In this document: positions 15,502-23,774 of the stretch, in pieces
Layout: the number at the start of each line of letters is the position of its first letter
Numbering within the stretch: the first letter of the stretch is position 1
Source: Hoskinsella mucinilytica
Lineage (GTDB): Bacteria > Bacillota_I > Bacilli_A > Erysipelotrichales > Erysipelotrichaceae
Assembly (NCBI RefSeq): GCF_045223415.1
Contig: NZ_JBEQZJ010000007.1
Span: forward strand, 33,548-97,547
DNA length: 64,000 nt
Reading direction: 5' to 3'
Position numbers and translations under genes: made by a program
Notes under the pieces: model-generated
Told to the model about the DNA's origin: nothing
The model's input: only the letters and a program-made list of their open reading frames with translations
The model's database searches: none

Positions 15502-16707
15502 ATGAAGAAATTATTAAGTTTAGTTTTTGCATGTGCTTTGGCATTTGGCACAGTGGTACCGATTTATGCTAGTGAAAATGTAGCTAGTGTTACGAGTGAG
15601 GAGCTAACCACCATCAAAAACGGTAGTATGGCATCTTTAAAGGGAAGTGAGAATACTTTTTATGCACTTTCTGTATTGGCTGATGGGGCTGATGAAGCAT
15701 CAATGAAACAAATGGAAACAACGACGTTAAAAGCTCAGGAAGCATTGGCAACATCATCTAGAGCTTCAGCTCAAGAAGTGGAAAAGCTTATTCTTTTATC
15801 TGAAGGATTGGGATTTGATAGCACACATTATGTGCTAAATGGAGAAACCGTTAATTTGTTTACGGTCCTTGAAGGAAAAACGATCACATTGGTAAATGAT
15901 TATACATTTGCTTTAGAGGCTCTGTATAGTGCAGGTTATACACCGGCAAAAGAAAGTAACTTAAATAAGGATGCATTGATTCAAACATTATTGAAGCTAC
16001 GAAATCCGATCGATCAAGCATGGAATTATAATGCGGATTATTCAGGTTCCTATGGAAGCAGTGATCCAGATACCACAGCTATGGTGTTATCTGCATTAGC
16101 ACCATATGCAAACCAAGATGCGAAGACCATGGGGATAAGTGATGATACCAAAGCAGCAGTTGATGCGGCTGTGATAGCTGGGTTTCAGTATTTATCTTCA
16201 ATGCAAGGTGTAAGTGGTGCTATGGATAATGGATATGGTGAGAATGCAAGTACAACGGCTTTGACCATTTTAGCAATGACAGCTTATGGAAAAGATGTAC
16301 TTACAGATCATCAATTTATTCAGAATGGAAAATCTTTGTTGGATGGTTTGATGAACTATAAGAATGCTGAGAATCTTGGATTTGAAGTTGCGAATTGGCA
16401 AACCGGTGAAATGGAATTAAATTTGGAATTCAGTACAGAACAGGGATTGCGTGCGCTTGTTGCATTACAAAACAGTAAAGTGAATACACCATATTATTTA
16501 TATCAAGCAGGAGCATTTGCAAATGAGAATCGTAAACAACAACCGATTATAGAACCGGAAGAAAAACCTGTTGTGACCCCACAGGAACAAGAGAAAAAAG
16601 AAGAGCCGATCATCAAAGATACCGCAAAACAAAACAAGGAGCATGGAGCAATCTGCTTATTGTTACTTGTTGGCGCAGGTGTTTTCGCAATTCGTAAATA
16701 CGCTTAA
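15502..16707 (+). CDS. Secreted alpha/alpha-barrel protein, probable corrinoid-capture alpha subunit
   Basis: The 401-residue protein has a signal peptide (cleavage near Ala23), a helical body with prenyltransferase/squalene-cyclase-like repeats (SSDPDTTAMVLSALAPYA around residue 190 and ENASTTALTILAMTAYG around 250), a Pro/Glu/Lys-rich linker and a C-terminal IKDTAKQN segment followed by a hydrophobic helix and RKYA tail. In animal intrinsic factor and transcobalamin the cobalamin sits between such an alpha6/alpha6 barrel and a small beta domain; the next gene encodes that beta-type domain. First gene after the cobalamin riboswitch. A direct role in binding corrinoids at the surface is an inference from fold and context. 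Confidence 0.8.
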   Translation: MKKLLSLVFACALAFGTVVPIYASENVASVTSEELTTIKNGSMASLKGSENTFYALSVLADGADEASMKQMETTTLKAQEALATSSRASAQEVEKLILLSEGLGFDSTHYVLNGETVNLFTVLEGKTITLVNDYTFALEALYSAGYTPAKESNLNKDALIQTLLKLRNPIDQAWNYNADYSGSYGSSDPDTTAMVLSALAPYANQDAKTMGISDDTKAAVDAAVIAGFQYLSSMQGVSGAMDNGYGENASTTALTILAMTAYGKDVLTDHQFIQNGKSLLDGLMNYKNAENLGFEVANWQTGEMELNLEFSTEQGLRALVALQNSKVNTPYYLYQAGAFANENRKQQPIIEPEEKPVVTPQEQEKKEEPIIKDTAKQNKEHGAICLLLLVGAGVFAIRKYA

Positions 16708-16725
16708 TGATAAGGAGGAAAGGAT

Positions 16726-17421
16726 ATGCATAAGAATCATAAGAAAAGGCTTCAATTAGCTATACTTGCTATGATCATCATCGTATCCTTTTCTTTTCTG
16801 TTTGTATATGCAAATTCATCTAAGAAAACAGAAGAACAAAGAATCGCTATATCATCTATTGATCATTTGAAACAACTCATACAGATAGATGAGCAGACAG
16901 AAAAGAAAACAGATCAAGATACAAAAAAAGAAGAACCAGAAACAACAAAAAAGGAAACAGAAGCTGAAGTACAGACTTCTGATTCATCAAATAAAACACC
17001 TTCTACACCACCCAATGAAAAACATAATGAAGAAATAGAACAACCAGAGGCAAAAAAATATGCAACGATTTCTATCGATATGCGAAATATTTTGACTCAT
17101 GTTGAAGAGGTAGGGGAACCATATCGTGCTTTTATCCCAACAGATGGGGTATTATTGGCTTCCACAAAAGTGGAAATCGAAGATTCTGATACAGCATACT
17201 CGCTTTTGGATAAGGTATGTAAGGCAAATGGAATCTCGTTGGATGCCAATCAGGGATATGTGAAATATATCAACCAAATAGGGGAATTCGATGCCGGGAC
17301 AAGTTCCGGATGGTTATATAAGGTAAATGGTACGATGCCCAATGTGGGAAGTAACGCTTATCATATCAAGGAGAATGATGTGATTGAATGGCGCTATAGC
17401 GTAAAAGCGGGTGATATCTGA
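16726..17421 (+). CDS. Membrane-anchored DUF4430 (transcobalamin-like C-terminal domain) protein
   Basis: The 231-residue product has an N-terminal membrane anchor or signal (residues 8-29), a long Glu/Thr/Lys-rich linker (about 33-108), and a DUF4430 domain (about 112-231) ending GWLYKVNGTMPNVGS and NDVIEWRYSV. DUF4430 (PF14478) is the bacterial relative of the transcobalamin beta domain. It carries no second membrane helix, so it is tethered outside the cell by its N-terminus. TAAGGAGGAAAGG precedes ATG 16726 and its stop overlaps the ecfT start by one base. With the preceding protein it probably forms a two-piece cobalamin clamp feeding the ECF transporter. Confidence 0.88.
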   Translation: MHKNHKKRLQLAILAMIIIVSFSFLFVYANSSKKTEEQRIAISSIDHLKQLIQIDEQTEKKTDQDTKKEEPETTKKETEAEVQTSDSSNKTPSTPPNEKHNEEIEQPEAKKYATISIDMRNILTHVEEVGEPYRAFIPTDGVLLASTKVEIEDSDTAYSLLDKVCKANGISLDANQGYVKYINQIGEFDAGTSSGWLYKVNGTMPNVGSNAYHIKENDVIEWRYSVKAGDI

Positions 17422-18290
17422 TGCAAGAGCTGAAACGATATCATCCTTTTGTCATTAGTGTTTATGTGTTTACCTTTCTGATGTGGAATACGTTGATTTC
17501 TCATCCCTTCATTCATGTAATGATCTTATTGCTATCTTGGATGTTGTTGTTAGAGTTTGATGTATCCATGCGTTCTACTTTACGAAATAATCTATTGTTT
17601 ATCTTATTGACAACACTAAGCAATCCTATTGTTCAACATCGAGGAGTTTACGTATTATTTACGATATGGAATACTCCGATCACCTTGGAATCCTTAGCTT
17701 ATGGTGCTGATTTGGGCTGTATGTTAAGTGGTATCATCAATCTATTTCGTATCTATTCTCATATGATTCAAACTGATCAAATTTTATATATGATGACAAG
17801 GATATCACCTAATGTTGCAACCGTGTGTTCACTTAGTATGATTCAATTATCAAGGCTACAAAAACAATATCATGATCTTAGTTTCGCAAGGAGTCTTATG
17901 GTTCATCATAACAGTTTTTTCGCTAAGATCAAAGAAAATATATGGATCGTATCAAGTTTGATTACTTGGTTGATGGAAACAAGTGTGGAAACATCGTTAT
18001 CCATGCGTTCCAGAGGTTATGGAATACAAAAACGTAGCTGTTATCAAAAGTACAAAATGGAACGAAGAGATCGTTTGCTTTTGGGATATGAAGTCATTAC
18101 CATTGGTTTATCTGTTTATGCATCTATGGGACTTAAGTTTTGGTGGTATCCAACCTTTTATGCTCATATCGAGATAGGATCTGCCATTCTTCTTTGTGTT
18201 TTGATACTGTTGTATTGTGCATTACCCTTTGTGTTCACAAGAAAGGAGACAGCGCTATGGGAAGATATCGAATCGACATCCGTAAATTAG
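17421..18290 (+). CDS. ecfT: ECF transporter T component
   Basis: The 289-residue integral membrane protein has about five hydrophobic segments and the coupling-helix motif of EcfT: SVETSLSMRSRGYGIQKR at about residues 190-207, where the Arg-Gly pair contacts the ATPases. It transmits ATP hydrolysis to the substrate-binding S component. ATG 17421 shares a base with the TGA of the DUF4430 gene, and its last 34 bases overlap the ATPase gene, which indicates tight translational coupling. Because T, A and S genes are together, this is a dedicated (group I) ECF system rather than a shared module. Confidence 0.93.
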   Translation: MQELKRYHPFVISVYVFTFLMWNTLISHPFIHVMILLLSWMLLLEFDVSMRSTLRNNLLFILLTTLSNPIVQHRGVYVLFTIWNTPITLESLAYGADLGCMLSGIINLFRIYSHMIQTDQILYMMTRISPNVATVCSLSMIQLSRLQKQYHDLSFARSLMVHHNSFFAKIKENIWIVSSLITWLMETSVETSLSMRSRGYGIQKRSCYQKYKMERRDRLLLGYEVITIGLSVYASMGLKFWWYPTFYAHIEIGSAILLCVLILLYCALPFVFTRKETALWEDIESTSVN

Positions 18291-19819
18291 CTTATCAACG
18301 CTCTTCCTCTTTTGCTTTACATGGGATACATATAGAAATTCCTCATGATCAAATCACTTTGATTGCCGGAGAGAGTGGATGTGGGAAAACAACATTGTTA
18401 CGTATGTTGAAAAAACAGCTTCATCCCAAGATGATCTTAGAGGGAACTATTTTATGGGAAAGTGAAACAAGCGTATCTGTTGAGGAATTATCCGATAGAG
18501 AGAGTGCTTTTCAAATAGGCTATGTTTCTCAGCAACCGGAAATGCAATTGGTATCAGATCAGGTTTGGCATGAGCTTGCTTTTGGTTTAGAAAACATGGG
18601 AATGGATCAAAAAACTATGCAACGAAGACTCGCAGAGACAGTTTCTTTTCTAGGTCTTGAAGAACTGTATCATACTCCATTAAAAGAGTTGAGTGGGGGA
18701 CAAAAGCAGATGCTCAATTTAGCAAGCATTTTGATCATGCGTCCTAAGGTCATTTTATTAGATGAACCAACCAGTCAATTAGATCCTGTCGCAAGACAGA
18801 AATTTTATGATTTGCTATTACAAATTCATCAAAGCTTTGATATCGGAATGGTAATGGTAGAGCATTCGTTAGAACCATTACTGCCTTATTGTGATCAAAT
18901 CATATATTTGGAAAAAGGAAGTGTTGCTTATCAAGGAAAGCCGGAATACTTGTATCAATGTTCCTTAGAACATAGTGCTTTGTTACCATTTCCTGCAAGA
19001 TATATGCAAGAGAATAAACGGATAGAAGAGAAAAATGCAATCAGTGATCATGAGATGCGTATGATGATGAAAGATCAAGTGATACATGAATGGAAACCTA
19101 GCAAGGTGGAGGGTCAACCTGTTTTGACTTGTGAGCATATGTATATTCGTTATCATCCAAATCAAAAAGATATTCTCAGAGATTTATCGTTGCAGTTGAA
19201 GGAACATGAGATCCTTTGTTTATTCGGTGGAAATGGTAGTGGAAAAACAACATTTTTAAAGGTGTTGAACAGTAAGCAGCGCAAACGATTTGGAAAAGTT
19301 GATATCAAGCGAGAACTTCGATATTTACCACAGGATCCTCGATGTTTATTTGTAAAAGATAGCTTGTTGCAGGAATATTTACAATATGCCAACATAGAAC
19401 AGATAGAAGAAATAGTGAAAACTTTAAAATTAGAAGGCTTATTGAATCAACATCCTTATGATATCTCAGGTGGAGAATTACAGCGTGCGGCACTTGGTTT
19501 ATTGCTGTTGCAGGTGGAAAAAGATGTGATTTTCCTTTTGGATGAGCCTAGTAAGGGTTTGGATATGTATCATCGTGAACAGTTGGCTAAGCTTTTGAGA
19601 AAACTATCTTGCCATCATACGATCTTAATGGTTTCTCATGATGTAGAATTTGCGGCATTGTGTGCAGATCGATGTGGATTTTTATTTGATGGAGCCATTA
19701 CTTCTTTACAAGATACCAGAAGTTTTTTCCTTGATAATGCGTTTTATACAACCTATTGGCGTAAATGTACAAGAGATCATGACCCATGTGCCATTACTTA
19801 TCAAGAGGTGATTCCATGA
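18257..19819 (+). CDS. Fused double ATPase of the ECF transporter (EcfA-EcfA')
   Basis: The 520-residue protein carries two complete ABC ATPase domains. Domain 1: Walker A GESGCGKTT, signature LSGGQKQ and Walker B ILLDEPTSQLD. Domain 2: GGNGSGKTT, SGGELQR and FLLDEPSKGLD. It powers the T and S components encoded on either side. I chose ATG 18257 because GAAAGGAGA lies just upstream; the longer frame from 18140 would run through ecfT. Its stop codon overlaps the next start as ATGA. The fused form replaces the usual separate EcfA1 and EcfA2. Confidence 0.95.
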   Translation: MGRYRIDIRKLAYQRSSSFALHGIHIEIPHDQITLIAGESGCGKTTLLRMLKKQLHPKMILEGTILWESETSVSVEELSDRESAFQIGYVSQQPEMQLVSDQVWHELAFGLENMGMDQKTMQRRLAETVSFLGLEELYHTPLKELSGGQKQMLNLASILIMRPKVILLDEPTSQLDPVARQKFYDLLLQIHQSFDIGMVMVEHSLEPLLPYCDQIIYLEKGSVAYQGKPEYLYQCSLEHSALLPFPARYMQENKRIEEKNAISDHEMRMMMKDQVIHEWKPSKVEGQPVLTCEHMYIRYHPNQKDILRDLSLQLKEHEILCLFGGNGSGKTTFLKVLNSKQRKRFGKVDIKRELRYLPQDPRCLFVKDSLLQEYLQYANIEQIEEIVKTLKLEGLLNQHPYDISGGELQRAALGLLLLQVEKDVIFLLDEPSKGLDMYHREQLAKLLRKLSCHHTILMVSHDVEFAALCADRCGFLFDGAITSLQDTRSFFLDNAFYTTYWRKCTRDHDPCAITYQEVIP

Positions 19820-20484
19820 GCAATCTTTGGAAGCGAAGAATCAGTTTGATTGCTTTGTGGGGCGTGTTTCTATTATTTCTTATGAATGGCTTTCAAGAAC
19901 ATTTTCTTTTTTATGCTAATGTAGGTGCTATCTGTATTTTGTCTTTGTGTTGGTATCAATATGATAAAAAAAATCCTAGGTTAAGCGAGCTTGTGTTATG
20001 TGCTTGTATGATTACTTTAGCAGTTGCCGGAAGGGTATTCTTCTTATGGGCTCCCGGGTTTAAACCGGTCACGGGGATCGTTATCATTGCAGGCGCAGCA
20101 CTAGGTGGTTGGAATGGGTTTCTGTGTGGTAGTTTATCTGCATTATTATCGGATATGTTTTTCGGACAGGGACCTTGGACTTTTTTTCAAATGTTAGCAT
20201 GGGGATGTATTGGGTTAGGGGCAGGATGTTTTCGCCAATGGTTTTCTTCACGTATCGTGCGTATCCTTTATGCGATCGGTGCAGGAGTTTTCTTTAGTGT
20301 ATTCATGGATGTATATTCTACAATGGCTGCAGGTAGCTTTCTTTGGTCACGTTATATAGCGATTTTATTGACCTCTTTGCCATTTACGATCATGTATATG
20401 ATTTCCAATATGATATTTGTAGAATTACTATACCCATCATTGATCAAGAAGCTTGATAGAATACGTGATAAATATGATCTTTGA
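19816..20484 (+). CDS. ECF S component, probably cobalamin-specific (CbrT-like)
   Basis: The 222-residue protein has six predicted membrane helices and S-component hallmarks: FKPVTGIVIIAGAALGGWNG and LSDMFFGQGPWTFFQMLAWG, which resemble the CbrT/predicted cobalamin S components. The S component binds the vitamin and defines specificity. The riboswitch and the transcobalamin-like partners strongly support cobalamin or a corrinoid precursor. The start at ATG 19816 overlaps the ATPase stop and has GAGGTGA upstream. The operon ends with a strong terminator. Confidence 0.88.
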   Translation: MSNLWKRRISLIALWGVFLLFLMNGFQEHFLFYANVGAICILSLCWYQYDKKNPRLSELVLCACMITLAVAGRVFFLWAPGFKPVTGIVIIAGAALGGWNGFLCGSLSALLSDMFFGQGPWTFFQMLAWGCIGLGAGCFRQWFSSRIVRILYAIGAGVFFSVFMDVYSTMAAGSFLWSRYIAILLTSLPFTIMYMISNMIFVELLYPSLIKKLDRIRDKYDL

Positions 20485-20504
20485 TGAATGTCAAAGTACG
20501 ATGC

Positions 20505-20535
20505 GATCAAACAAATGATGTTTGATCTTTTTTTT
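20505..20535 (+). terminator. Intrinsic terminator
   Basis: GATCAAACA (20505-20513), AATGA, TGTTTGATC (20519-20527) followed by TTTTTTTT. It ends the cobalamin uptake operon. Confidence 0.95.
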
Positions 20536-20537
20536 CA

Positions 20538-20585
20538 TTGACAATGAAGGAAATGCATGTTACTGTATGAGTGTACCAATTACAC
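20538..20585 (+). promoter_or_regulatory. Promoter and GntR-type operator
   Basis: TTGACA (20538-20543), 17 bases, then TACTGT (20561-20566). Just after lies GTGTA-CCAAT-TACAC (20571-20585), a perfect inverted repeat at the expected start of transcription, a natural site for the GntR repressor encoded next. A second TGTAC/GTACA pair overlaps it. Confidence 0.75.
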
Positions 20586-20608
20586 TAGTACAGTTGGAGG
20601 TGATGGTA

Positions 20609-20983
20609 TTGTTTATCATTGATACTCGAAGCAGTGTGCCGATCTTTGAACAAATCAAAAAACAAATTCTAGAATTTATTTCCATTGGCATTTTATCCGC
20701 AAATGATAAATTACCTTCTGTTAGATCTCTTGCATCTGATCTAGGCATCAATCCTAATACAGTTGCCAAGGCATATCAAGAGTTAGAGGACCATGGATAT
20801 CTTTATTCAATCAAAGGCAAGGGATGCTTTATCGCAGATAATGAATCAGAGAAACTCATCAAAGTTGAAAAGCTGAAGGAATTCAAAAAGATGGTACAGG
20901 ATATGAAACAGCATCATATCGAACAAGAACAATTGCTCGTTATCATTCATTCCATTTATGAGGAGGGGAAACCGCATGCTTAA
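20609..20983 (+). CDS. GntR-family regulator (YtrA subfamily)
   Basis: The protein of about 124 residues has the short YtrA layout: a winged HTH opening FIIDTRSSVPIFEQIKKQI, with KLPSVRSLASDLGINPNTV as recognition region, and a short helical C-terminal tail instead of an effector domain. GGAGG (20596-20600) points to TTG 20609 or the ATG six bases earlier; a longer frame from 20522 is not supported. It heads an operon with an ABC ATPase and permease, the usual YtrA setting tied to cell-envelope antibiotic stress. An operator-like repeat overlaps the transcription start. Confidence 0.9.
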   Translation: MFIIDTRSSVPIFEQIKKQILEFISIGILSANDKLPSVRSLASDLGINPNTVAKAYQELEDHGYLYSIKGKGCFIADNESEKLIKVEKLKEFKKMVQDMKQHHIEQEQLLVIIHSIYEEGKPHA

Positions 20984-21866
20984 TCTCAATTATGTAACAA
21001 AAAAGTTTCAAGATACACCTGTTCTTGAACATGTGAATTTAGATATTCCAGAGGGTAGTGTATTTGGCTTAATCGGTCCCAATGGTTCCGGTAAAACAAC
21101 CTTATTGAAAGTCATTGCCGGTATTATCAAACCTGATTTAGGTAGCGCTAGCATCGATCATGTCAATATATTTGATAATCCCGAAGGTAAGCGACAAATT
21201 TTATTGATCAGTGATGATCCATTCTATTTCTTTCAATCAACATTAAAAGAAATGAAGGAATTTTACAAGCTATGGTATCCAGGCTTAGATGAAGCTGTTT
21301 ACCAAAAATATCTGGCGATATTCCAGCTAGATGAAAAGAAAATGATCAAAGATTTTTCCAAGGGAATGAAGCGACAAGCTTTCATTATTTTGGCACTTGC
21401 GATTGCACCTAAATATTTATTATTGGATGAAGCCTTTGATGGGTTGGATCCGGTGATGCGATTAACGTTTAAACGAGCAATCTCTAAAATGATCGAAGAA
21501 AAAGATATGACCATTATCATATCTAGCCATAATCTAAGAGAGCTAGAAGATATTTGTGATACCTTTGGTATCTTAGAAGAACATACCATCTCTACTCATG
21601 GTAATATCGACGATGCAAGAGAACAGATTCATAAACTTCAATTAGCGTTCTCAGAAACGAAAACATTAGAGGACTTTAAGGAACTGGATATCATGTCCGC
21701 AAAGATCCAGTCACGAGTGGTAACACTGGTGGTAAAAGGTGACTTAGAACAGATAGAAGCATATGTCAAAGCCATGGAACCATTGATGATAGAAGTACTC
21801 CCTGTCAATTTAGAAGAAGTCTTCCTTTATGAAATGGAAAGAAAGGGGTATGGTGTACATGAATAG
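20976..21866 (+). CDS. ABC transporter ATP-binding protein (YtrB-like)
   Basis: The 296-residue ATPase has Walker A GPNGSGKTT, a degenerate signature FSKGMKRQ, Walker B YLLLDEAFDGLD and the switch His in ISSHNLRELED. The C-terminal extension is like that of multidrug or lantibiotic-type exporters. ATG 20976 follows GAGGAGGGG and overlaps the GntR stop by 8 bases; its own end overlaps the permease start by 8 bases in the same manner. Confidence 0.93.
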   Translation: MLNLNYVTKKFQDTPVLEHVNLDIPEGSVFGLIGPNGSGKTTLLKVIAGIIKPDLGSASIDHVNIFDNPEGKRQILLISDDPFYFFQSTLKEMKEFYKLWYPGLDEAVYQKYLAIFQLDEKKMIKDFSKGMKRQAFIILALAIAPKYLLLDEAFDGLDPVMRLTFKRAISKMIEEKDMTIIISSHNLRELEDICDTFGILEEHTISTHGNIDDAREQIHKLQLAFSETKTLEDFKELDIMSAKIQSRVVTLVVKGDLEQIEAYVKAMEPLMIEVLPVNLEEVFLYEMERKGYGVHE

Positions 21867-23319
21867 CGAATTTAAATCTCATTTACTTTATGAATTAAAA
21901 AAGAATCGACGCTCCTTGATCATGATCAACGCATTACTGTTTTTGTTGATACCATTTTACGTCTATATGTCGATTTCAACGGTACGTTATCAACATGGAA
22001 CCATAGATGAGGTTTTATTTCAAACCTTGATTGAGCAATGTGCAAGTTGTGGTTTTGTGATTGCGTTTATCGCTTCTATCTTTCAATTTCGTTTTCTCTA
22101 TGATAAACGAATGAATGATACTTATTTTTCTTTACCGATCAAACGTTCTCATCTGTTTTGTGAACAATATGTCATTGGTTTGATTCTTTGATTTATTCCA
22201 TTGATCATACAATTTCTGCTTGGCTATCTGGTCGCTTATCTTAATCGAGATATGCCGACAATTGAAGGTCCGACACTTTTGATTGGTCTGATTCTTTTGA
22301 TTGTTTTGATTGTTCAATATACCATTGTGACCTTTTTCAATATCAAGTGTCATCGTATCTTAGATGCGGTCTTTGTGAATGTAGCCTACTTGATACTGCC
22401 AGATTTTGTGATTGCGGTGATTGCGACCTTTGTGAATCATCAAACGGAAGTCTTGTTTCAGATACCCGGCAATGTAACGTTTGGCTTTCAAAATATAATT
22501 ACGCTTTGTTTATCCTTACCGATGTATTTTTACAAATCTATTGTTGCGGGCATCCAGGTAACGATGGGCATGATAGAGCCTGTTGTTATTCCGAACCAAT
22601 ATGATTTTGTATTATCAACAGAAACGAAAATGATCTTGATCTATTGGATCGTTTTGGCCTTGATCGTTTTTCATTTCGCAAAGAAAAGCTTTATTGCCTG
22701 TAAAGCAGAATGTTGTGAACAACAGACAACTTCAAAGCTAACCTATCCTTTTATCATAAGATTTATCACGTTGCTAATGATCGTATTTACTTTGAATACA
22801 AATCAACAAAACTTATTGATTCCATTCATCATAAGCCTTGGCTTCTACTTTGGAACTTTGTTCTTTGCGCAAAGATGCATTCGTATCAAACGAAAGGATA
22901 TCTTGTTGTTGATGGGAATCTGCGTGTTTGCCTATGGCATAGGGTGGGGATATCAGATAACAAATGGTTTCGGTATCACACCTCTATATCCTTCATCAGA
23001 AAAAGTGGCAAATGCAACTTTCGTTTTATCTGGAGATATTGATTCTATCTATGGAGAAGAGCATGATGAAAATGATCCTAGACGTGGACAGTATACAACA
23101 GAGGCATTGGATAAAATTGAAAGTATCATCCATCTACAAGAAAATTTAAAACATGATAATGAGCACGCATTTCAAAATGATGTTATCGCAATGTTCAGTT
23201 ATGAATTAAAAGATGGAGGATCAATGTCAAGATATTATACCCTTGACTTAAATGAACAACAGAAATCCTTGCTCCTAGATTTCATAAACACATATGAAGT
23301 AGAGCAATCAGTAGAATGA
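21859..23319 (+). pseudogene. ABC permease interrupted by one in-frame TGA
   Basis: The frame from ATG 21859 gives a cytoplasmic start and two hydrophobic segments, stops at TGA 22189-22191, and then continues in the same frame to 23319 without another stop. The junction reads YVIGLIL-stop-FIPLIIQF, in the middle of a membrane helix, so a Trp (TGG to TGA) would fit well. The second part has five more hydrophobic segments and an extracellular C-terminal domain. Together they would make a 486-residue permease of the YtrC type. TGA is a normal stop elsewhere in the window, so this is probably a nonsense mutation, a sequencing error, or rare readthrough. Confidence 0.8.
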
Positions 23320-23323
23320 AAGA

Positions 23324-23353
23324 AGCATTCTTCCATGAGAGGAATGCTCTTTT
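23324..23353 (+). terminator. Intrinsic terminator
   Basis: AGCATTC (23324-23330) pairs with GAATGCT (23342-23348), then TCTTTTT. It ends the GntR-ABC operon. Confidence 0.85.
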
Positions 23354-23487
23354 TCATTATCATATGATGATAAAAATACTAAAAAGTATAAAAATCAAAG
23401 TGAAAAATACAAAACGAAAGGGTTTACATTCGTAAGCGTAGGGATTAGAATATCTGTATCAGATGGGAAATTGTTAAGATTCTGATG

Positions 23488-23501
23488 TGAAAACGTTCTT
23501 G
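23488..23501 (+). promoter_or_regulatory. cre-like site in a 420-base leader/promoter region
   Basis: TGAAAACGTTCTTG matches 12 of 14 positions of the catabolite-responsive element TGWAANCGNTNWCA, so CcpA control of the glycosidase gene is plausible. The rest of 23354-23774 is AT-rich, with AAAAAGTCAG followed by a T9 run at about 23567-23586 and no gene I can support; the transcription start is unclear. Confidence 0.5.
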
Positions 23502-23774
23502 TTTTATGAAATACAAAACAAGCGATTGTCTTAAAACCTATACTTTTATATACAGCTGATTTTAGGGTAAAAAGTCAGTTTTTTTTTGCGTAATCGAGTA
23601 AATTCCACTAGAAAAAGAAGGGTTTTATACTATTTCTAGTATCTCTCATATCGTATAGGTTACGAAACGTATTTTATGAAACAAGAAGAGAGGGAGGTGT
23701 TTCATACTTTTTATATGATAAAAATGGTTTGAATGAATGATGGTAATGATATAACTTAACAGGAGGCTATATTA

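Noticed and set aside
22189..22191. TGA as Trp (Mycoplasma-type code) or selenocysteine
   Set aside because: Other genes end at TGA in tightly overlapping junctions (17419, 19817, 54927), Trp is TGG throughout, and no SECIS-like hairpin follows the codon.
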